A DNA stretch of 64,000 nucleotides from Pandoraea terrigena (lineage in GTDB: Bacteria > Pseudomonadota > Gammaproteobacteria > Burkholderiales > Burkholderiaceae): NCBI RefSeq assembly GCF_902459705.1, contig NZ_CABPRU010000001.1, positions 744,001 through 808,000 on the forward strand, given 5' to 3'. Both the position numbers and the translations under genes were made by a program. The stretch's first letter is position 1. Every line of letters begins with the position of its first letter. Below, piece after piece: positions 46,598 through 55,302 of this stretch. The notes beneath the pieces were generated by a model that was given only the letters and a program-made list of their open reading frames with translations, did no database searches and was not told where the DNA came from.

Positions 46598-47634
46598 GGC
46601 CGGGTGGCGAGCGGCGAGGTTCCGGTGAGCTTGGCCTGGGCGGCCTGCGCCTGCACGCAGGTCACGCCGATCACGTAATAGATATCGTCGGCACTGCAGC
46701 CGCGCGACAGGTCGTTGGCGGGCCGGTTCAGCCCTTGCAAGAGCGGGCCGATAGCCTTTGCCCCGCCGATGCGTTCCGCGAGCTTGTAGCCGATGTTGCC
46801 CGCGTCGAGATTCGGGAAGATGAGCGTATTGGCATGCCCCTCGACTTGCGAGTGCGCGACCTTGCGCTGGGCGATCTCGGCGACGATGGCCGCATCGAGC
46901 TGGACGTCGCCATCGATGGCCAGTTCCGGGCGTGCGGCTTGTACGAGATGGGTCGCTGTCACCACCTTGTCGACGGCGGCGTGCTTTGCGCTGCCACTGG
47001 TCGAGAACGAGAGCATCGCGACGCGCGGCGGTTCCATGAGCAGGGCGCTTGCACTGTCGGCGGCGGCGAGCGCGATCTGTGCGAGCTGGGCGGCGTCGGG
47101 ATCGACGACCAGGGCGCAGTCGGAAAAGATCAGGCCGCCCTTCATCGTGTGGAACGGCTCGCAGAGCATCATCAGGAAGAAGCTCGACACGAGCTGGAAG
47201 GATGGCTGCACCCCGATGATCTGTATCGCCATGCGCACCACGTCCGCCGTGGTGTTGAGCGCGCCGGCGACGGACCCGTCGGCGTGGCCGAGGCGCACCA
47301 TCATGTTGGCGAAGCCCAGTGGCGAGCGCATTTCCTCGGCAGCTTGCTCGCGGGTCATGCCCTTTTTCTCGCGCATGCCGTACCAGGTCTCGGCGAAGGC
47401 ATCCGTCAGCGGCGACGTGGCCGGATCGATCAGCTCCATGCCGGCCAGGTCGATGTGCGCCGCTTCGGCCGCGCGCTGTGTCTTGCCGATGTCGCCGACG
47501 AGCAGGATGCGGGCGATGCCCTCGCGCGTGGCCCGTGCGGCGGCGGCGAGCACACGCTCGTCTTCCGATTCGCACAGGACGATGCGCATCGGTGCGCGGC
47601 GCGCCGTGTCGATAATGCGATGGATGGCTTTCAT
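46594..47634 (-). CDS. pta: Phosphate acetyltransferase
   Basis: Pta converts acetyl phosphate, the product of Xsc, to acetyl-CoA. The 346-residue protein is the short PtaB-type domain. Family marks are VLCESEDERVLAAAARATRE, FANMMVRLGHADGSVAGALN, FSTSGSAKHAAVDKV, NTLIFPNLDAGNIGYKLAER, and NRPANDLSRGC. It lies 78 bases after xsc, behind an intrinsic terminator, and has no clear Shine-Dalgarno before the ATG at 47634. An in-frame start 13 codons up would lie in the terminator. Its adjacency to xsc is the arrangement known from taurine pathways. Confidence 0.92.
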   Translation of the reverse strand: MKAIHRIIDTARRAPMRIVLCESEDERVLAAAARATREGIARILLVGDIGKTQRAAEAAHIDLAGMELIDPATSPLTDAFAETWYGMREKKGMTREQAAEEMRSPLGFANMMVRLGHADGSVAGALNTTADVVRMAIQIIGVQPSFQLVSSFFLMMLCEPFHTMKGGLIFSDCALVVDPDAAQLAQIALAAADSASALLMEPPRVAMLSFSTSGSAKHAAVDKVVTATHLVQAARPELAIDGDVQLDAAIVAEIAQRKVAHSQVEGHANTLIFPNLDAGNIGYKLAERIGGAKAIGPLLQGLNRPANDLSRGCSADDIYYVIGVTCVQAQAAQAKLTGTSPLATRP

Positions 47635-47644
47635 GATGTCGATG

Positions 47645-47688
47645 TCAAAAAGAAAAGCGCCCCCGGCACCCACAGAGCCGGGAGCGCT
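47645..47688 (-). terminator. Intrinsic terminator between xsc and pta
   Basis: On the minus strand AGCGCTCCCGGC pairs with GCCGGGGGCGCT (one mismatch) over a 9-base loop and is followed by TTTTCTTTTTGA. It lies 25 bases past the xsc stop. Pta and TauE would be expressed by readthrough, lowering them relative to Xsc. Confidence 0.75.
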
Positions 47689-47712
47689 GTCACGCGAACG
47701 ATCTCGATGACG

Positions 47713-49545
47713 TCAGACGTAGTCCTTGTACTTGTCGAGCATGCGCACCGGCTTGGCCAGGGCGTCGCGGCGGAACGGGTCGCCGAGCTCGCGGGTACAC
47801 ATGATTTCGATGATCGTCGTCTTGCCGTGATTCATTTGCAGGTCGATGGCCTTCTTGAGCGCCGGGCCGACATCTTCCAGACGGTCGACCACGATGCCCT
47901 CCGCGCCCATCGCGCGGGCGATGTTGGCAAAGCTCGGGCTGTCGAGTTCGCCCGCCACGAAGCGGCGGTTGTAGAAGTCCACCTGGTTCTTCTTCTCCGC
48001 ACCCCACTGGCGGTTGTGGAATACCACGGCCGTGACCGGAATGTTGTGGCGCACGCAGGTGAGCGTTTCCATCAGGCTCATGCCCCAGGCGCCATCGCCG
48101 GCGTAGGAGATGGCCGGACGGTGCGGTGCGGCGACCTTGGCGCCGATGATCGTCGGGAACGCGTAGCCGCAGTTGCCCCAGCTCATGGCCGCGAAGAAGC
48201 TGCGCGGCTTGTTGAAGCGCAGGTAGCTGTTGGCCACCGAGTTGATGTTGCCGATGTCGGTCGACACCATGACGTCTTCCGGCATGGCCTTTTCCAACTC
48301 GCGCAACACCTGGCGCGGATGCAGGTATTCACCGCCGTTGAACGTGCGTTCGTGCTTCTGTTCCTCGATCATGTCGAGGCTGTACGGATCGCGCTCGTGG
48401 GTCCACTCGTCGAGTTCCTTCTCCCACGCGGCCTTCTCCGTGGCGATCTGGTCGGCGCGCGCGGCGCGCGTGGCATCGCACACGAGGGTACGCTCGGCCA
48501 GGCGCTGCGACAGTGCGACGGCCGCCGCCTTCGCATCGCCGCAGATTCCGACCGAGATCTTCTTCACGAGGCCGAGCATCTTGTGATCGGCGTCGATCTG
48601 GATGATCTTGGCGTTCTTCGGCCAATAGTCCATGCCATGCTGCGGCAGCGTGCCGAACGGTCCGAGGCGCGAGCCGAGCGCCACGACCACGTCGGCTTGC
48701 GCCAGCAGCTTCATGGCGGCCTTCGAGCCCTGGTAGCCGAGCGGGCCGCACCACAGCGGATGGTTGGCCGGGAACGAGTCGTTATGCAGATAGCTGTTCA
48801 CGACCGGTGCACCGAGGCGTTCGGCGAGCGCCTTGCACTCTTCGATGGCGTCGGCCATGACCACGCCGCCGCCCGAGATGATGACCGGGAACTTGGCTTG
48901 TGCAAGCAGTTCGGCGGCTTCGTTCAGGCGCTCGTCGCCGCCCGCGCCACGGTCGAGGCGTTGCGGACGCGGAATCTCGGCCTTGATCTGGCCGTAGAAA
49001 TAGTCACGCGGAATGTTGAGTTGCGTCGGGCCCATTTCGGCCATCGCGCGATCGAAGCAACGGCCGGTGAATTCAGCCATGCGGGCGGGGTGCGTCACGT
49101 GGCCCTGGTACTTCGTGAATTCCTGGAACATCGGGAGCTGCTTGGCTTCCTGGAAGCCGCCCAGGCCGATGCCCATCGTGCCGGCTTCCGGCGTCACGAT
49201 CACGACCGGGCTGTGCGCCCAGTAAGCGGCGGCAATCGCCGTCACGCAGTTGCTGATGCCGGGGCCGTTCTGGCCGATCACGACACCGTGGCGGCCCGAG
49301 ACGCGGGCGTAGCCGTCGGCCATGTGGCCGGCGCCTTGCTCATGCACCACGGGGATCAGACGGATGCCGGCCGGTGCGAAGATGTCCATTGCATCCATGA
49401 AGGCCGAGCCCATGATGCCGAACATCTCGCTCACGCCGTTGGCGACCATCGTTTCGACGAACGCTTCGGAAGGCGTCATGGCCTGCGGGCCACCGTCGGA
49501 GGCAGTCAGTTGCTGGGTGGCCGTAGCCGAATCTTTGGCGTTCAT
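47713..49545 (-). CDS. xsc: Sulfoacetaldehyde acetyltransferase
   Basis: Xsc is the key enzyme of C2-sulfonate breakdown: with thiamine diphosphate it cleaves sulfoacetaldehyde with phosphate to acetyl phosphate and sulfite. The 610-residue protein has the ThDP-enzyme layout: N-terminal Pyr domain with the catalytic Glu in PVVHEQGAGHMADGYARVSG, middle domain, and C-terminal PP domain with GDGAWGMSLMETLTCVRHNI. Distinctive Xsc segments are MGIGLGGFQEAKQLPMFQEF, TKYQGHVTHPARMAEFTGRC and FHNRQWGAEKKNQVDFYNRR. A sigma-70 promoter and IclR-type site precede it. The name is secure; the upstream substrates are inferred. Confidence 0.95.
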   Translation of the reverse strand: MNAKDSATATQQLTASDGGPQAMTPSEAFVETMVANGVSEMFGIMGSAFMDAMDIFAPAGIRLIPVVHEQGAGHMADGYARVSGRHGVVIGQNGPGISNCVTAIAAAYWAHSPVVIVTPEAGTMGIGLGGFQEAKQLPMFQEFTKYQGHVTHPARMAEFTGRCFDRAMAEMGPTQLNIPRDYFYGQIKAEIPRPQRLDRGAGGDERLNEAAELLAQAKFPVIISGGGVVMADAIEECKALAERLGAPVVNSYLHNDSFPANHPLWCGPLGYQGSKAAMKLLAQADVVVALGSRLGPFGTLPQHGMDYWPKNAKIIQIDADHKMLGLVKKISVGICGDAKAAAVALSQRLAERTLVCDATRAARADQIATEKAAWEKELDEWTHERDPYSLDMIEEQKHERTFNGGEYLHPRQVLRELEKAMPEDVMVSTDIGNINSVANSYLRFNKPRSFFAAMSWGNCGYAFPTIIGAKVAAPHRPAISYAGDGAWGMSLMETLTCVRHNIPVTAVVFHNRQWGAEKKNQVDFYNRRFVAGELDSPSFANIARAMGAEGIVVDRLEDVGPALKKAIDLQMNHGKTTIIEIMCTRELGDPFRRDALAKPVRMLDKYKDYV

Positions 49546-49568
49546 GGATGTCTCCAGTGAAAAATAAA

Positions 49569-49585
49569 CGGAACAAATAATTCCG
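49569..49585. promoter_or_regulatory. Inverted repeat in the xsc leader
   Basis: CGGAA and TTCCG are separated by 7 bases, between the xsc promoter and start. The same CGGAA half occurs at 42996 and at 42860. It may be a second regulator site. Confidence 0.4.
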
Positions 49586-49604
49586 ATTTAGTTGTGTAAG
49601 TGGA

Positions 49605-49633
49605 AATCTAGGCGAAGTATGTGCCGTGGTCAA
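49605..49633 (-). promoter_or_regulatory. Sigma-70 promoter of xsc
   Basis: On the minus strand TTGACC and TAGATT are separated by exactly 17 bases. The -35 belongs to the element GTCAATCAGT shared with the IclR promoter at 42949-42977. The leader would be about 53 bases. Confidence 0.7.
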
Positions 49634-49651
49634 TCAGTATTTTTATTATTT

Positions 49652-49666
49652 GGTACGTTTTGTATT
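49652..49666. promoter_or_regulatory. IclR-type site upstream of the xsc promoter
   Basis: GGTACGTTTTGTATT lies at the same distance from the -35 as GGAACGAATTGTTTC does at the IclR gene. This conserved position upstream of -35 suits an activator. Confidence 0.55.
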
Positions 49667-49722
49667 GAAAAACGAAATTGACAGCGACAGTGCCATAGAC
49701 CCACGGGGTGTCGGGGTCGGTC

Positions 49723-50112
49723 TCAGAGCGCCGGACGGTCTTTGCGGAATGCGTTCTTCACTTCGATCTTGCCGTCGCGCAAAGTGAAGACGTCGACCAT
49801 GCGGGCCTCGACGCGGGTGCCGTCGGCCTTCGTGCCGCGAAAGGTCGATTCGGACACGCCGCGATTACCGGTGACGAAATGCGCACCCTCGGTCCACGAC
49901 GCGTTGGGGAAGGTCTCCCACGCGGCCTGGAACGCGGCGCGCACGGCGTCGCGGCCTTCGAAGGTGCGGCCCATCACGTCGGGGCCTGCCACGGCGTGAA
50001 ACACGCAGTTGTCGGTCATGCAGGCCATGAGGGCATCGATGTCGTGCCGGTTCCAGGCGTCATTGAAGGTCGTGAGCAACTGGAGGTCGGCGGAGTCGTG
50101 TTGAGTCGTCAT
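49723..50112 (-). CDS. tauX: SnoaL/NTF2-like protein, candidate taurine dehydrogenase small subunit
   Basis: This 129-residue protein has the NTF2-like fold of SnoaL/ketosteroid isomerases (LLTTFNDAWNRHDIDALMAC, VFHAVAGPDVMGRTFEGRDA, then RVEARMVDVFTLRDGKIEVK). It follows the FAD oxidoreductase gene by 41 bases and precedes xsc. I recall taurine dehydrogenase as a two-subunit TauX/TauY enzyme, with a small protein of this size, so this pair is my candidate. A generic SnoaL enzyme is the alternative. The ATG at 50112 gives the family N-terminus. Confidence 0.55.
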   Translation of the reverse strand: MTTQHDSADLQLLTTFNDAWNRHDIDALMACMTDNCVFHAVAGPDVMGRTFEGRDAVRAAFQAAWETFPNASWTEGAHFVTGNRGVSESTFRGTKADGTRVEARMVDVFTLRDGKIEVKNAFRKDRPAL

Positions 50113-50153
50113 GGCAAAGTCCAAAAAAGCAGAGAGGCAAAGAGGCAAAGGGA

Positions 50154-51587
50154 TCAACGCGCCTCATCTTGCGCGTGATACTTCTGATAGAGGAAGCGCT
50201 GGCCGATGCGGCGGAACGGCGCGAAGCCTTGCCACTGCACGGCGCCGAACACATTCGGGTATTGCAGTGCCGAGTCGTAGATCGGCAGGTTCCACGACGG
50301 GTCGCGCTGTCCGGCAATGCGTTGTGCAAGGCGGCGTCCCGCATGCGCGGAGAACGACACGCCATTGCCGCCGTAGCCCACGGCGTAGAACAGACTCTGG
50401 CGCGGATCGGGCTGCGTGACGCGCGGCATCATGTCGTGGCTCACGTCGACCCAGCCCCACCACGAGTAGTCGACATGAATGCCGCGCAGCGCCGGAAACT
50501 TGCGATGCAGGCCTTCGACGAGCACGGCCATGTGCTTCGGATTCTGCGCGTCGGCCCCGGTGATCGAGCTGCGGCTGCCGATCTGCACGCGGTTGTCCGG
50601 CAGCAGGCGGTAGTAGTAGCGCAGCGTGCGCGTATCGGTGATGACTTCGTGGGTGCGGAAGTTCGTCGCGGCGAGTTCCTCGGGCGTGAGCACGCGCGTC
50701 ACCAGCGAGTTCGACAGAATCGGCATGATCTTGGCGCGCAGGGCCTTGGTCACGTCGTTGCGCGTGTAGCCGCCGGTGGCGAAGGCAACGGCTTTGGCAC
50801 GCACCACGCCGCGCGGCGTGCGCACGTGATGCACGCCATTGATCGTCTGGACATCCAGCACGGGCGTGGACGGATGCACGCGAGCGCCGAGGGCGCGGGC
50901 CATACGCAGATAGCCGAAGGCGAGCTTGAGCGGGTGCACACCGATGCCATCGGGTTCGTGCATCGCGCCGCAGTTTTCCTGGTCGTCGACGTACTGCTCG
51001 CGGACGTCGTCGCGTGAGAGGATGCGCGTGTCGTAGCCGAACACGTCGCGCATGACCTTGGCTTCGCTGCGCAGGAACTCCATCTTGCGATCGCGGTGCG
51101 CGATGTAGAGATGGCCGCCCGGTTGCGGCTCGCACTCGGGCACTTCGGCGACGAGCGACTTGAACGTGTTGAAGCCTTCGCGAATTTCGGCGTCGAGACG
51201 CAGGGCGGTTTCCTTGCCCCAGCGCGCGATCCATTGTGAGCGATACAGTCGTCCGCTGGCGTTTTGTCCCTGACCGCCGTTGCGGCTGGTACAGCCCCAA
51301 CAGGTGCGGTTCGCTTCGAGCACCATGGCGCGAATGCCGTGCTCGCGAGCGAGGAACAGGGCGGTCGCCAGGCCGGTGAAACCGGCGCCGACGACAACGA
51401 CATCGACGTCGGCATCGCCGGGCAGCGGGCCGTCGTCTTCGGGCGCGTCGCCCGCGGTGGCGACCCAGTAAGTGGGCGCATAGTCCATGCCGAGGCCAGG
51501 GCTGGCCGAGACTAGCGGATCGTAGAGGGGATCGTATGGTGCAGCTTCGGAGCGACGATCCAGCGCGAAGGTTTCAATCGTACCCAC
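50154..51587 (-). CDS. tauY: FAD-dependent amine oxidoreductase, candidate taurine dehydrogenase large subunit
   Basis: The 477-residue DadA/GlpO-type flavoprotein has its FAD motif VDVVVVGAGFTGLATALFLA at about residues 61-80 and a later glycine-rich segment FYAVGYGGNGVSFSAHAGRR. NRTCWGCTSRNGGQ is the typical second block, with two Cys that could hold a covalent flavin. It would oxidise an amine such as taurine to its aldehyde (sulfoacetaldehyde), passing electrons to the respiratory chain. The neighbouring tauX candidate and xsc support this. GTG at 51587 is five to ten bases after AGGAG. Other DadA-like amine oxidases of gamma-glutamylputrescine (PuuB) type are a serious alternative. Confidence 0.6.
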   Translation of the reverse strand: MGTIETFALDRRSEAAPYDPLYDPLVSASPGLGMDYAPTYWVATAGDAPEDDGPLPGDADVDVVVVGAGFTGLATALFLAREHGIRAMVLEANRTCWGCTSRNGGQGQNASGRLYRSQWIARWGKETALRLDAEIREGFNTFKSLVAEVPECEPQPGGHLYIAHRDRKMEFLRSEAKVMRDVFGYDTRILSRDDVREQYVDDQENCGAMHEPDGIGVHPLKLAFGYLRMARALGARVHPSTPVLDVQTINGVHHVRTPRGVVRAKAVAFATGGYTRNDVTKALRAKIMPILSNSLVTRVLTPEELAATNFRTHEVITDTRTLRYYYRLLPDNRVQIGSRSSITGADAQNPKHMAVLVEGLHRKFPALRGIHVDYSWWGWVDVSHDMMPRVTQPDPRQSLFYAVGYGGNGVSFSAHAGRRLAQRIAGQRDPSWNLPIYDSALQYPNVFGAVQWQGFAPFRRIGQRFLYQKYHAQDEAR

Positions 51588-51887
51588 GGTAGGCTCCTGA
51601 CGGAAATGTGACCATACTGCCAAGAACATCTTGCCGCGATTAGTACCACCGCCGCTTTGTGATGGTGCCAGTGCAAAGCGGCATCGCCGTGGGGTTTTCG
51701 CGCGTTGGCAAGCGCGTGTCTGGCACCACATTTTTGTCTCATGTGGCTCTAAACGGCGCGAATTTTGGTTGGGGATACTGGACCAGAAAACCGGCCTCGG
51801 ATCGTCATTCGGCGATGCGGGCCACGCGTGCACTGCGGTCGCCGGTGCACACATGCCGAACAACGCCTCGCGCAGCGGAGACAGAAG

Positions 51888-52088
51888 ATGCTCAGATGGT
51901 TCATTGGTCTTGGATTACCGTATCTCGGTGTCGTGGGATTGCTGCCTTGGGCGGCGTCCGTCGACCGCTATGTGCTCGGCGTGCCGTTCATTTACGGCTG
52001 GATCTTCCTGTGGTTCGTGCTCACGTCCGGCTGCCTTTGGCTGTGCTGGGCGCTCTTCGACCGGCATGCCGTCGAGGAACCGGCGTAA
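51888..52088 (+). CDS. DUF3311 small membrane protein
   Basis: This 66-residue protein has two membrane helices (WFIGLGLPYLGVVGLLPWAA and GWIFLWFVLTSGCLWLCWAL) and belongs to the DUF3311 family, which accompanies sodium:solute symporters, much as YhdT does PanF. It is the first gene of a plus-strand operon with the symporter. GGAG lies before the ATG at 51888. The 300-base gap upstream (51588-51887), shared with the divergent tauY candidate, shows no clear promoter or extra gene. Confidence 0.75.
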   Translation: MLRWFIGLGLPYLGVVGLLPWAASVDRYVLGVPFIYGWIFLWFVLTSGCLWLCWALFDRHAVEEPA

Positions 52089-52208
52089 CGTTCGTCCCCC
52101 TTTGTTTCTGGCACCCGCCGCGCTTTGCCGCCGCCCCCAGATAGCCCGGATCGCGCTTCATTCACGCCTCATTCGCGCTGGACTACCGAATCTCCGGAGA
52201 TTACGTCG

Positions 52209-53630
52209 ATGGCAACCCTTATCTTTGCCGGCTTCATTTTGTTGTCGGTCTATCTCGCATTGCGAGCGCGCGGTGGACGCGGCCCGCAGAGCGTGCACGA
52301 CTTCTTCGTCGCGTCGCGCCAGTTCGGCGCATGGCTGGTGTTCTTCCTCGCGGCCGGTGAGATCTACAGCATCGGCACGATGGTCGGCTTTCCCGGCGGC
52401 ATATACGCCAAGGGGCCGACCTATGGCGTGTGGTTCCTCGGTTACATCCTGCTGGCGTATCCGGTCGGGTATTTCCTCGGCCCGAAGATCTGGGATGCCG
52501 GAAAGCGCTACAACGCCATCACGCTCCCCGATCTGTTCAAGGGACACTTTCAAAACCGCTTTCTCGAACTCGTGGTGGCGGTGAGCGCCATCGTTTTCCT
52601 GCTGCCGTGGGGCCAGTTGCAGTTCACAGGTCTGGTGGCGGCGCTCAGGGGGCTCGGGTGGAACTTCCAGCCGCTGTGGCTCATCGCCTTCTCGGCAATG
52701 CTGGCCTTCATCTACATCGCGATTGCCGGGGTACGGGCGTCTGCCTACATCGCGGTGCTCAAGGACGTGCTGATGGTGGCCGCCATCGTGATCACCGGGG
52801 TGGCCGTGGCGTGGGAAGTGGGGGTAACGCCGGTATTCCAGGCGGCGAGCCAGCACGTCAGCAACGCGATGAGCACGCAGCAGCTCACCTTTGCCATGAC
52901 GACGATCGTCTTCCAGTCGCTCGGCATGTACGTGATGCCGTTTGGCGTGCAGAACTTCTTCACCGCGAAGAGCGCGTCGACGATTCGCCGCACGCAGGTC
53001 GCCATGCCGCTATATATGCTGATGTATCCATTCCTCGTGCTGGCGTCGTATTACGCGATCAGCCGGAACATCACGCTGGCGTCGCCGAACGAAGCGTTCT
53101 TCGCCGCCGTGACGCAATTGCTGCCGTCGTGGCTGGTCGGTCTCGTGGCGGCGGGCGCGGCGTTGTCGGGGTTGCTGGTGCTCGCGGGGATCTGCCTTGC
53201 GCTCGGTCCCATCGTCACGCGAAACATCCTGTCTGGCATGCCTGAGCATCGTCAGAAAGCCAGCTCGAAGGTCGTGATCGTGCTGTACCTGCTTGGCTCC
53301 ATCGTGCTCACGCTGCTCACGCCGAACCTCATGCTGACGCTGATCAACATGGCGTATTACGGGGTAACGCAATTCCTGCCGGGCGTGGTCGCGGTGGTTT
53401 TACGTCTGCGTGTCCGGGCGTCGGCAGTCGCAGCGGGCGTGCTGGCCGGCCAAGGCCTGGCGCTCGTGCTCTACTTCAAGAATCCCGACCTCGGCGGCGT
53501 GAACCTCGGGCTGATTTGCCTGGTCGTCAACATCGTGGTGATGTCGGTGCTCAACGTGCTGCTTGGCGGCCGCCGCGCGCCATCGATGGAGCCGGGGGTC
53601 GGCTCGCTCTCCTCTTACAAGAAGTCGTGA
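52209..53630 (+). CDS. Sodium:solute symporter (SSS family)
   Basis: The 473-residue protein has about 13 membrane helices and the SSS family look, with SVHDFFVASRQFGAWLVFFL and GEIYSIGTMVGFPGGIYAKG near the start, and NFFTAKSASTIRRTQVAMPL later. It imports an organic solute with sodium. It lies behind a DUF3311 gene and its stop overlaps the next start (TGATG), so it probably imports the substrate of the amidohydrolase. GGAG precedes the ATG at 52209. The solute is unknown. Confidence 0.85.
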   Translation: MATLIFAGFILLSVYLALRARGGRGPQSVHDFFVASRQFGAWLVFFLAAGEIYSIGTMVGFPGGIYAKGPTYGVWFLGYILLAYPVGYFLGPKIWDAGKRYNAITLPDLFKGHFQNRFLELVVAVSAIVFLLPWGQLQFTGLVAALRGLGWNFQPLWLIAFSAMLAFIYIAIAGVRASAYIAVLKDVLMVAAIVITGVAVAWEVGVTPVFQAASQHVSNAMSTQQLTFAMTTIVFQSLGMYVMPFGVQNFFTAKSASTIRRTQVAMPLYMLMYPFLVLASYYAISRNITLASPNEAFFAAVTQLLPSWLVGLVAAGAALSGLLVLAGICLALGPIVTRNILSGMPEHRQKASSKVVIVLYLLGSIVLTLLTPNLMLTLINMAYYGVTQFLPGVVAVVLRLRVRASAVAAGVLAGQGLALVLYFKNPDLGGVNLGLICLVVNIVVMSVLNVLLGGRRAPSMEPGVGSLSSYKKS

Positions 53631-55297
53631 TGACAGACAGAGACAACGCCGCAGCCAGCCGCGACGACATTCGCGTGTACGTCGCCCGCAAGATTCTGAC
53701 GATGAACCCGGCGCAGCCTATGGCCACGCATGTGGCCGTCTGCGACGGCCGCATCCTGGCCGTCGGCGATCGGGAGAGCATGCGTCGCTGGACCGACGCG
53801 GCGCCGATCGACACCTTGCGTGACAAGGTGCTGATGCCCGGCCTCGTGGAGGGGCACTGCCATCTGATGGAAGGTGCGATGTGGGACGCGGTCTACGTGG
53901 GCTATTACGACCGGCGCGGCCCCGACGGCCACATGTGGGAAGGGTTGAAATCGCCGGCTGCCGTGCTGGACAGGCTGCGCCAGGCCGAGCATCGCATGAC
54001 TGGCGACCCCAAGCCGTTGCTCGCCTGGGGCTACGATCCGATCTTCTTCGAGGGCACGCCGCTCGTCGCGCGCGACCTCGATGCCTTGTCCGCCACCCGC
54101 CCCATCGCCATCCTGCACGCCAGTGTGCATTTGATGAACGTGAATACGCCAATGCTCGCCCTGGCGGGCATCGACGGCGACACCGATGTCGAAGGCGTCG
54201 TCATGGGCGCCGATGGCGAGCCGACCGGCGAGTTGCAGGAATTCGCCGCGATGTTCCCCGTGTATCGCGTCATTGGGGAAGGGCTATCGATTGCCGCGAG
54301 CGAGAGTGTTCGCGCAATCTGGAATTTCGGCCGCGTCGCGCAACTGGCCGGGGTGACGACGGCCACCGACCTCGTCAACGACCTGACGCCATCAGGCAAC
54401 GCGAACCTTCACGAGGTGACCCGCGACCCGGCCTATCCGATTCGCATCGTGCCGGCGTTTGCGCCGCAGCGGTGCCCGGAGGGTGGGCCGCAACGCGTGC
54501 TGAGCGCGCGCGAGGGCAACACAGACAAGCTCCACTACGGACCGGTCAAATTCATCGTCGACGGCTCGATTCAAGGCTTTACGGCGCGACTGCGCTGGCC
54601 GGGATACCACAATGGCAAGCCCAACGGGCTCTGGCTGATTCCGCCGTCGCAACTGGTCGAGACGTTCATGCCGTTCCACGCGGCAGGCCTGCAATTGCAC
54701 ATTCATACGAATGGCGACGAGGCGACCGACGTTGTCCTCGACGCGATCGAGGCGATGCTGGCGCTGCATCCGCGTGTCGACCATCGCCACACGTTGCAGC
54801 ACTGTCAGATGGCGGATGTCGCGCAGCTCACGCGCGCGCAACGGCTCGGCATGTGTGTGAACTTCTTCGCGAACCACGTCTACTACTGGGGCGACGCGCA
54901 CTATCAGCAGACGATGGGCCCGGATCGCGCCAATCGGATGGACGCCGCCGAGATTACACGTCAGATCGGCCTGCCGTTCGCCTTGCATTCAGATGCGCCG
55001 ATCACCCAGCTCAATCCGCTGTTCACCGCCTGGTGCGCAGCCAAACGGGAGACGTCGTCGGGACGCGTGTTGGGCGAGTCGCTGCGCTTGCCGGTGGCGG
55101 ATGCCTTGCACGCCATCACGCTGGGCGCCGCGTTCTCGTTGGGGATGGATCATCTTGTCGGCAGTATCGAAGTCGGCAAGTATGCCGACTTCGCCGTTCT
55201 TGAGGCCGATCCGTTCGAAGTACCTGTCGACGACCTGCATGAGATGCCGGTATGGGGCACGGTGCTCGGCGGCGAGGTGTTCCGTGCCCCTGCGTGA
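53630..55297 (+). CDS. Metal-dependent amidohydrolase, YtcJ family
   Basis: The 555-residue protein is a COG1574-type amidohydrolase. Metal ligands appear as HxH in LVEGHCHLMEG, His in LHIHTNGDEATD, His in HRHTLQHCQMAD, and Asp in FALHSDAPITQL; the N-terminal beta-domain has VAVCDGRILAVGDRE and the end has GSIEVGKYADFAVLEADPFE. Members hydrolyse amides or formamides and the natural substrates are mostly unknown. It is translationally coupled to the symporter (TGATG) and 5 bases from the CobW gene. CobW could supply its metal; this is inference. Confidence 0.87.
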   Translation: MTDRDNAAASRDDIRVYVARKILTMNPAQPMATHVAVCDGRILAVGDRESMRRWTDAAPIDTLRDKVLMPGLVEGHCHLMEGAMWDAVYVGYYDRRGPDGHMWEGLKSPAAVLDRLRQAEHRMTGDPKPLLAWGYDPIFFEGTPLVARDLDALSATRPIAILHASVHLMNVNTPMLALAGIDGDTDVEGVVMGADGEPTGELQEFAAMFPVYRVIGEGLSIAASESVRAIWNFGRVAQLAGVTTATDLVNDLTPSGNANLHEVTRDPAYPIRIVPAFAPQRCPEGGPQRVLSAREGNTDKLHYGPVKFIVDGSIQGFTARLRWPGYHNGKPNGLWLIPPSQLVETFMPFHAAGLQLHIHTNGDEATDVVLDAIEAMLALHPRVDHRHTLQHCQMADVAQLTRAQRLGMCVNFFANHVYYWGDAHYQQTMGPDRANRMDAAEITRQIGLPFALHSDAPITQLNPLFTAWCAAKRETSSGRVLGESLRLPVADALHAITLGAAFSLGMDHLVGSIEVGKYADFAVLEADPFEVPVDDLHEMPVWGTVLGGEVFRAPA

Positions 55298-55302
55298 CGA
55301 CC

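Noticed and set aside
45806-47575. 589-residue frame apparently fusing TauE to a long N-terminal region
   Set aside because: The N-terminal part is a shadow of pta; TauE starts at 46597, overlapping the pta stop.
46735-49560. 941-residue open frame on the plus strand opposite xsc and pta
   Set aside because: It is antisense to two secure enzymes, is rich in Arg/His/Ala/Gly as expected of GC-rich antisense frames, and has no recognisable domain.
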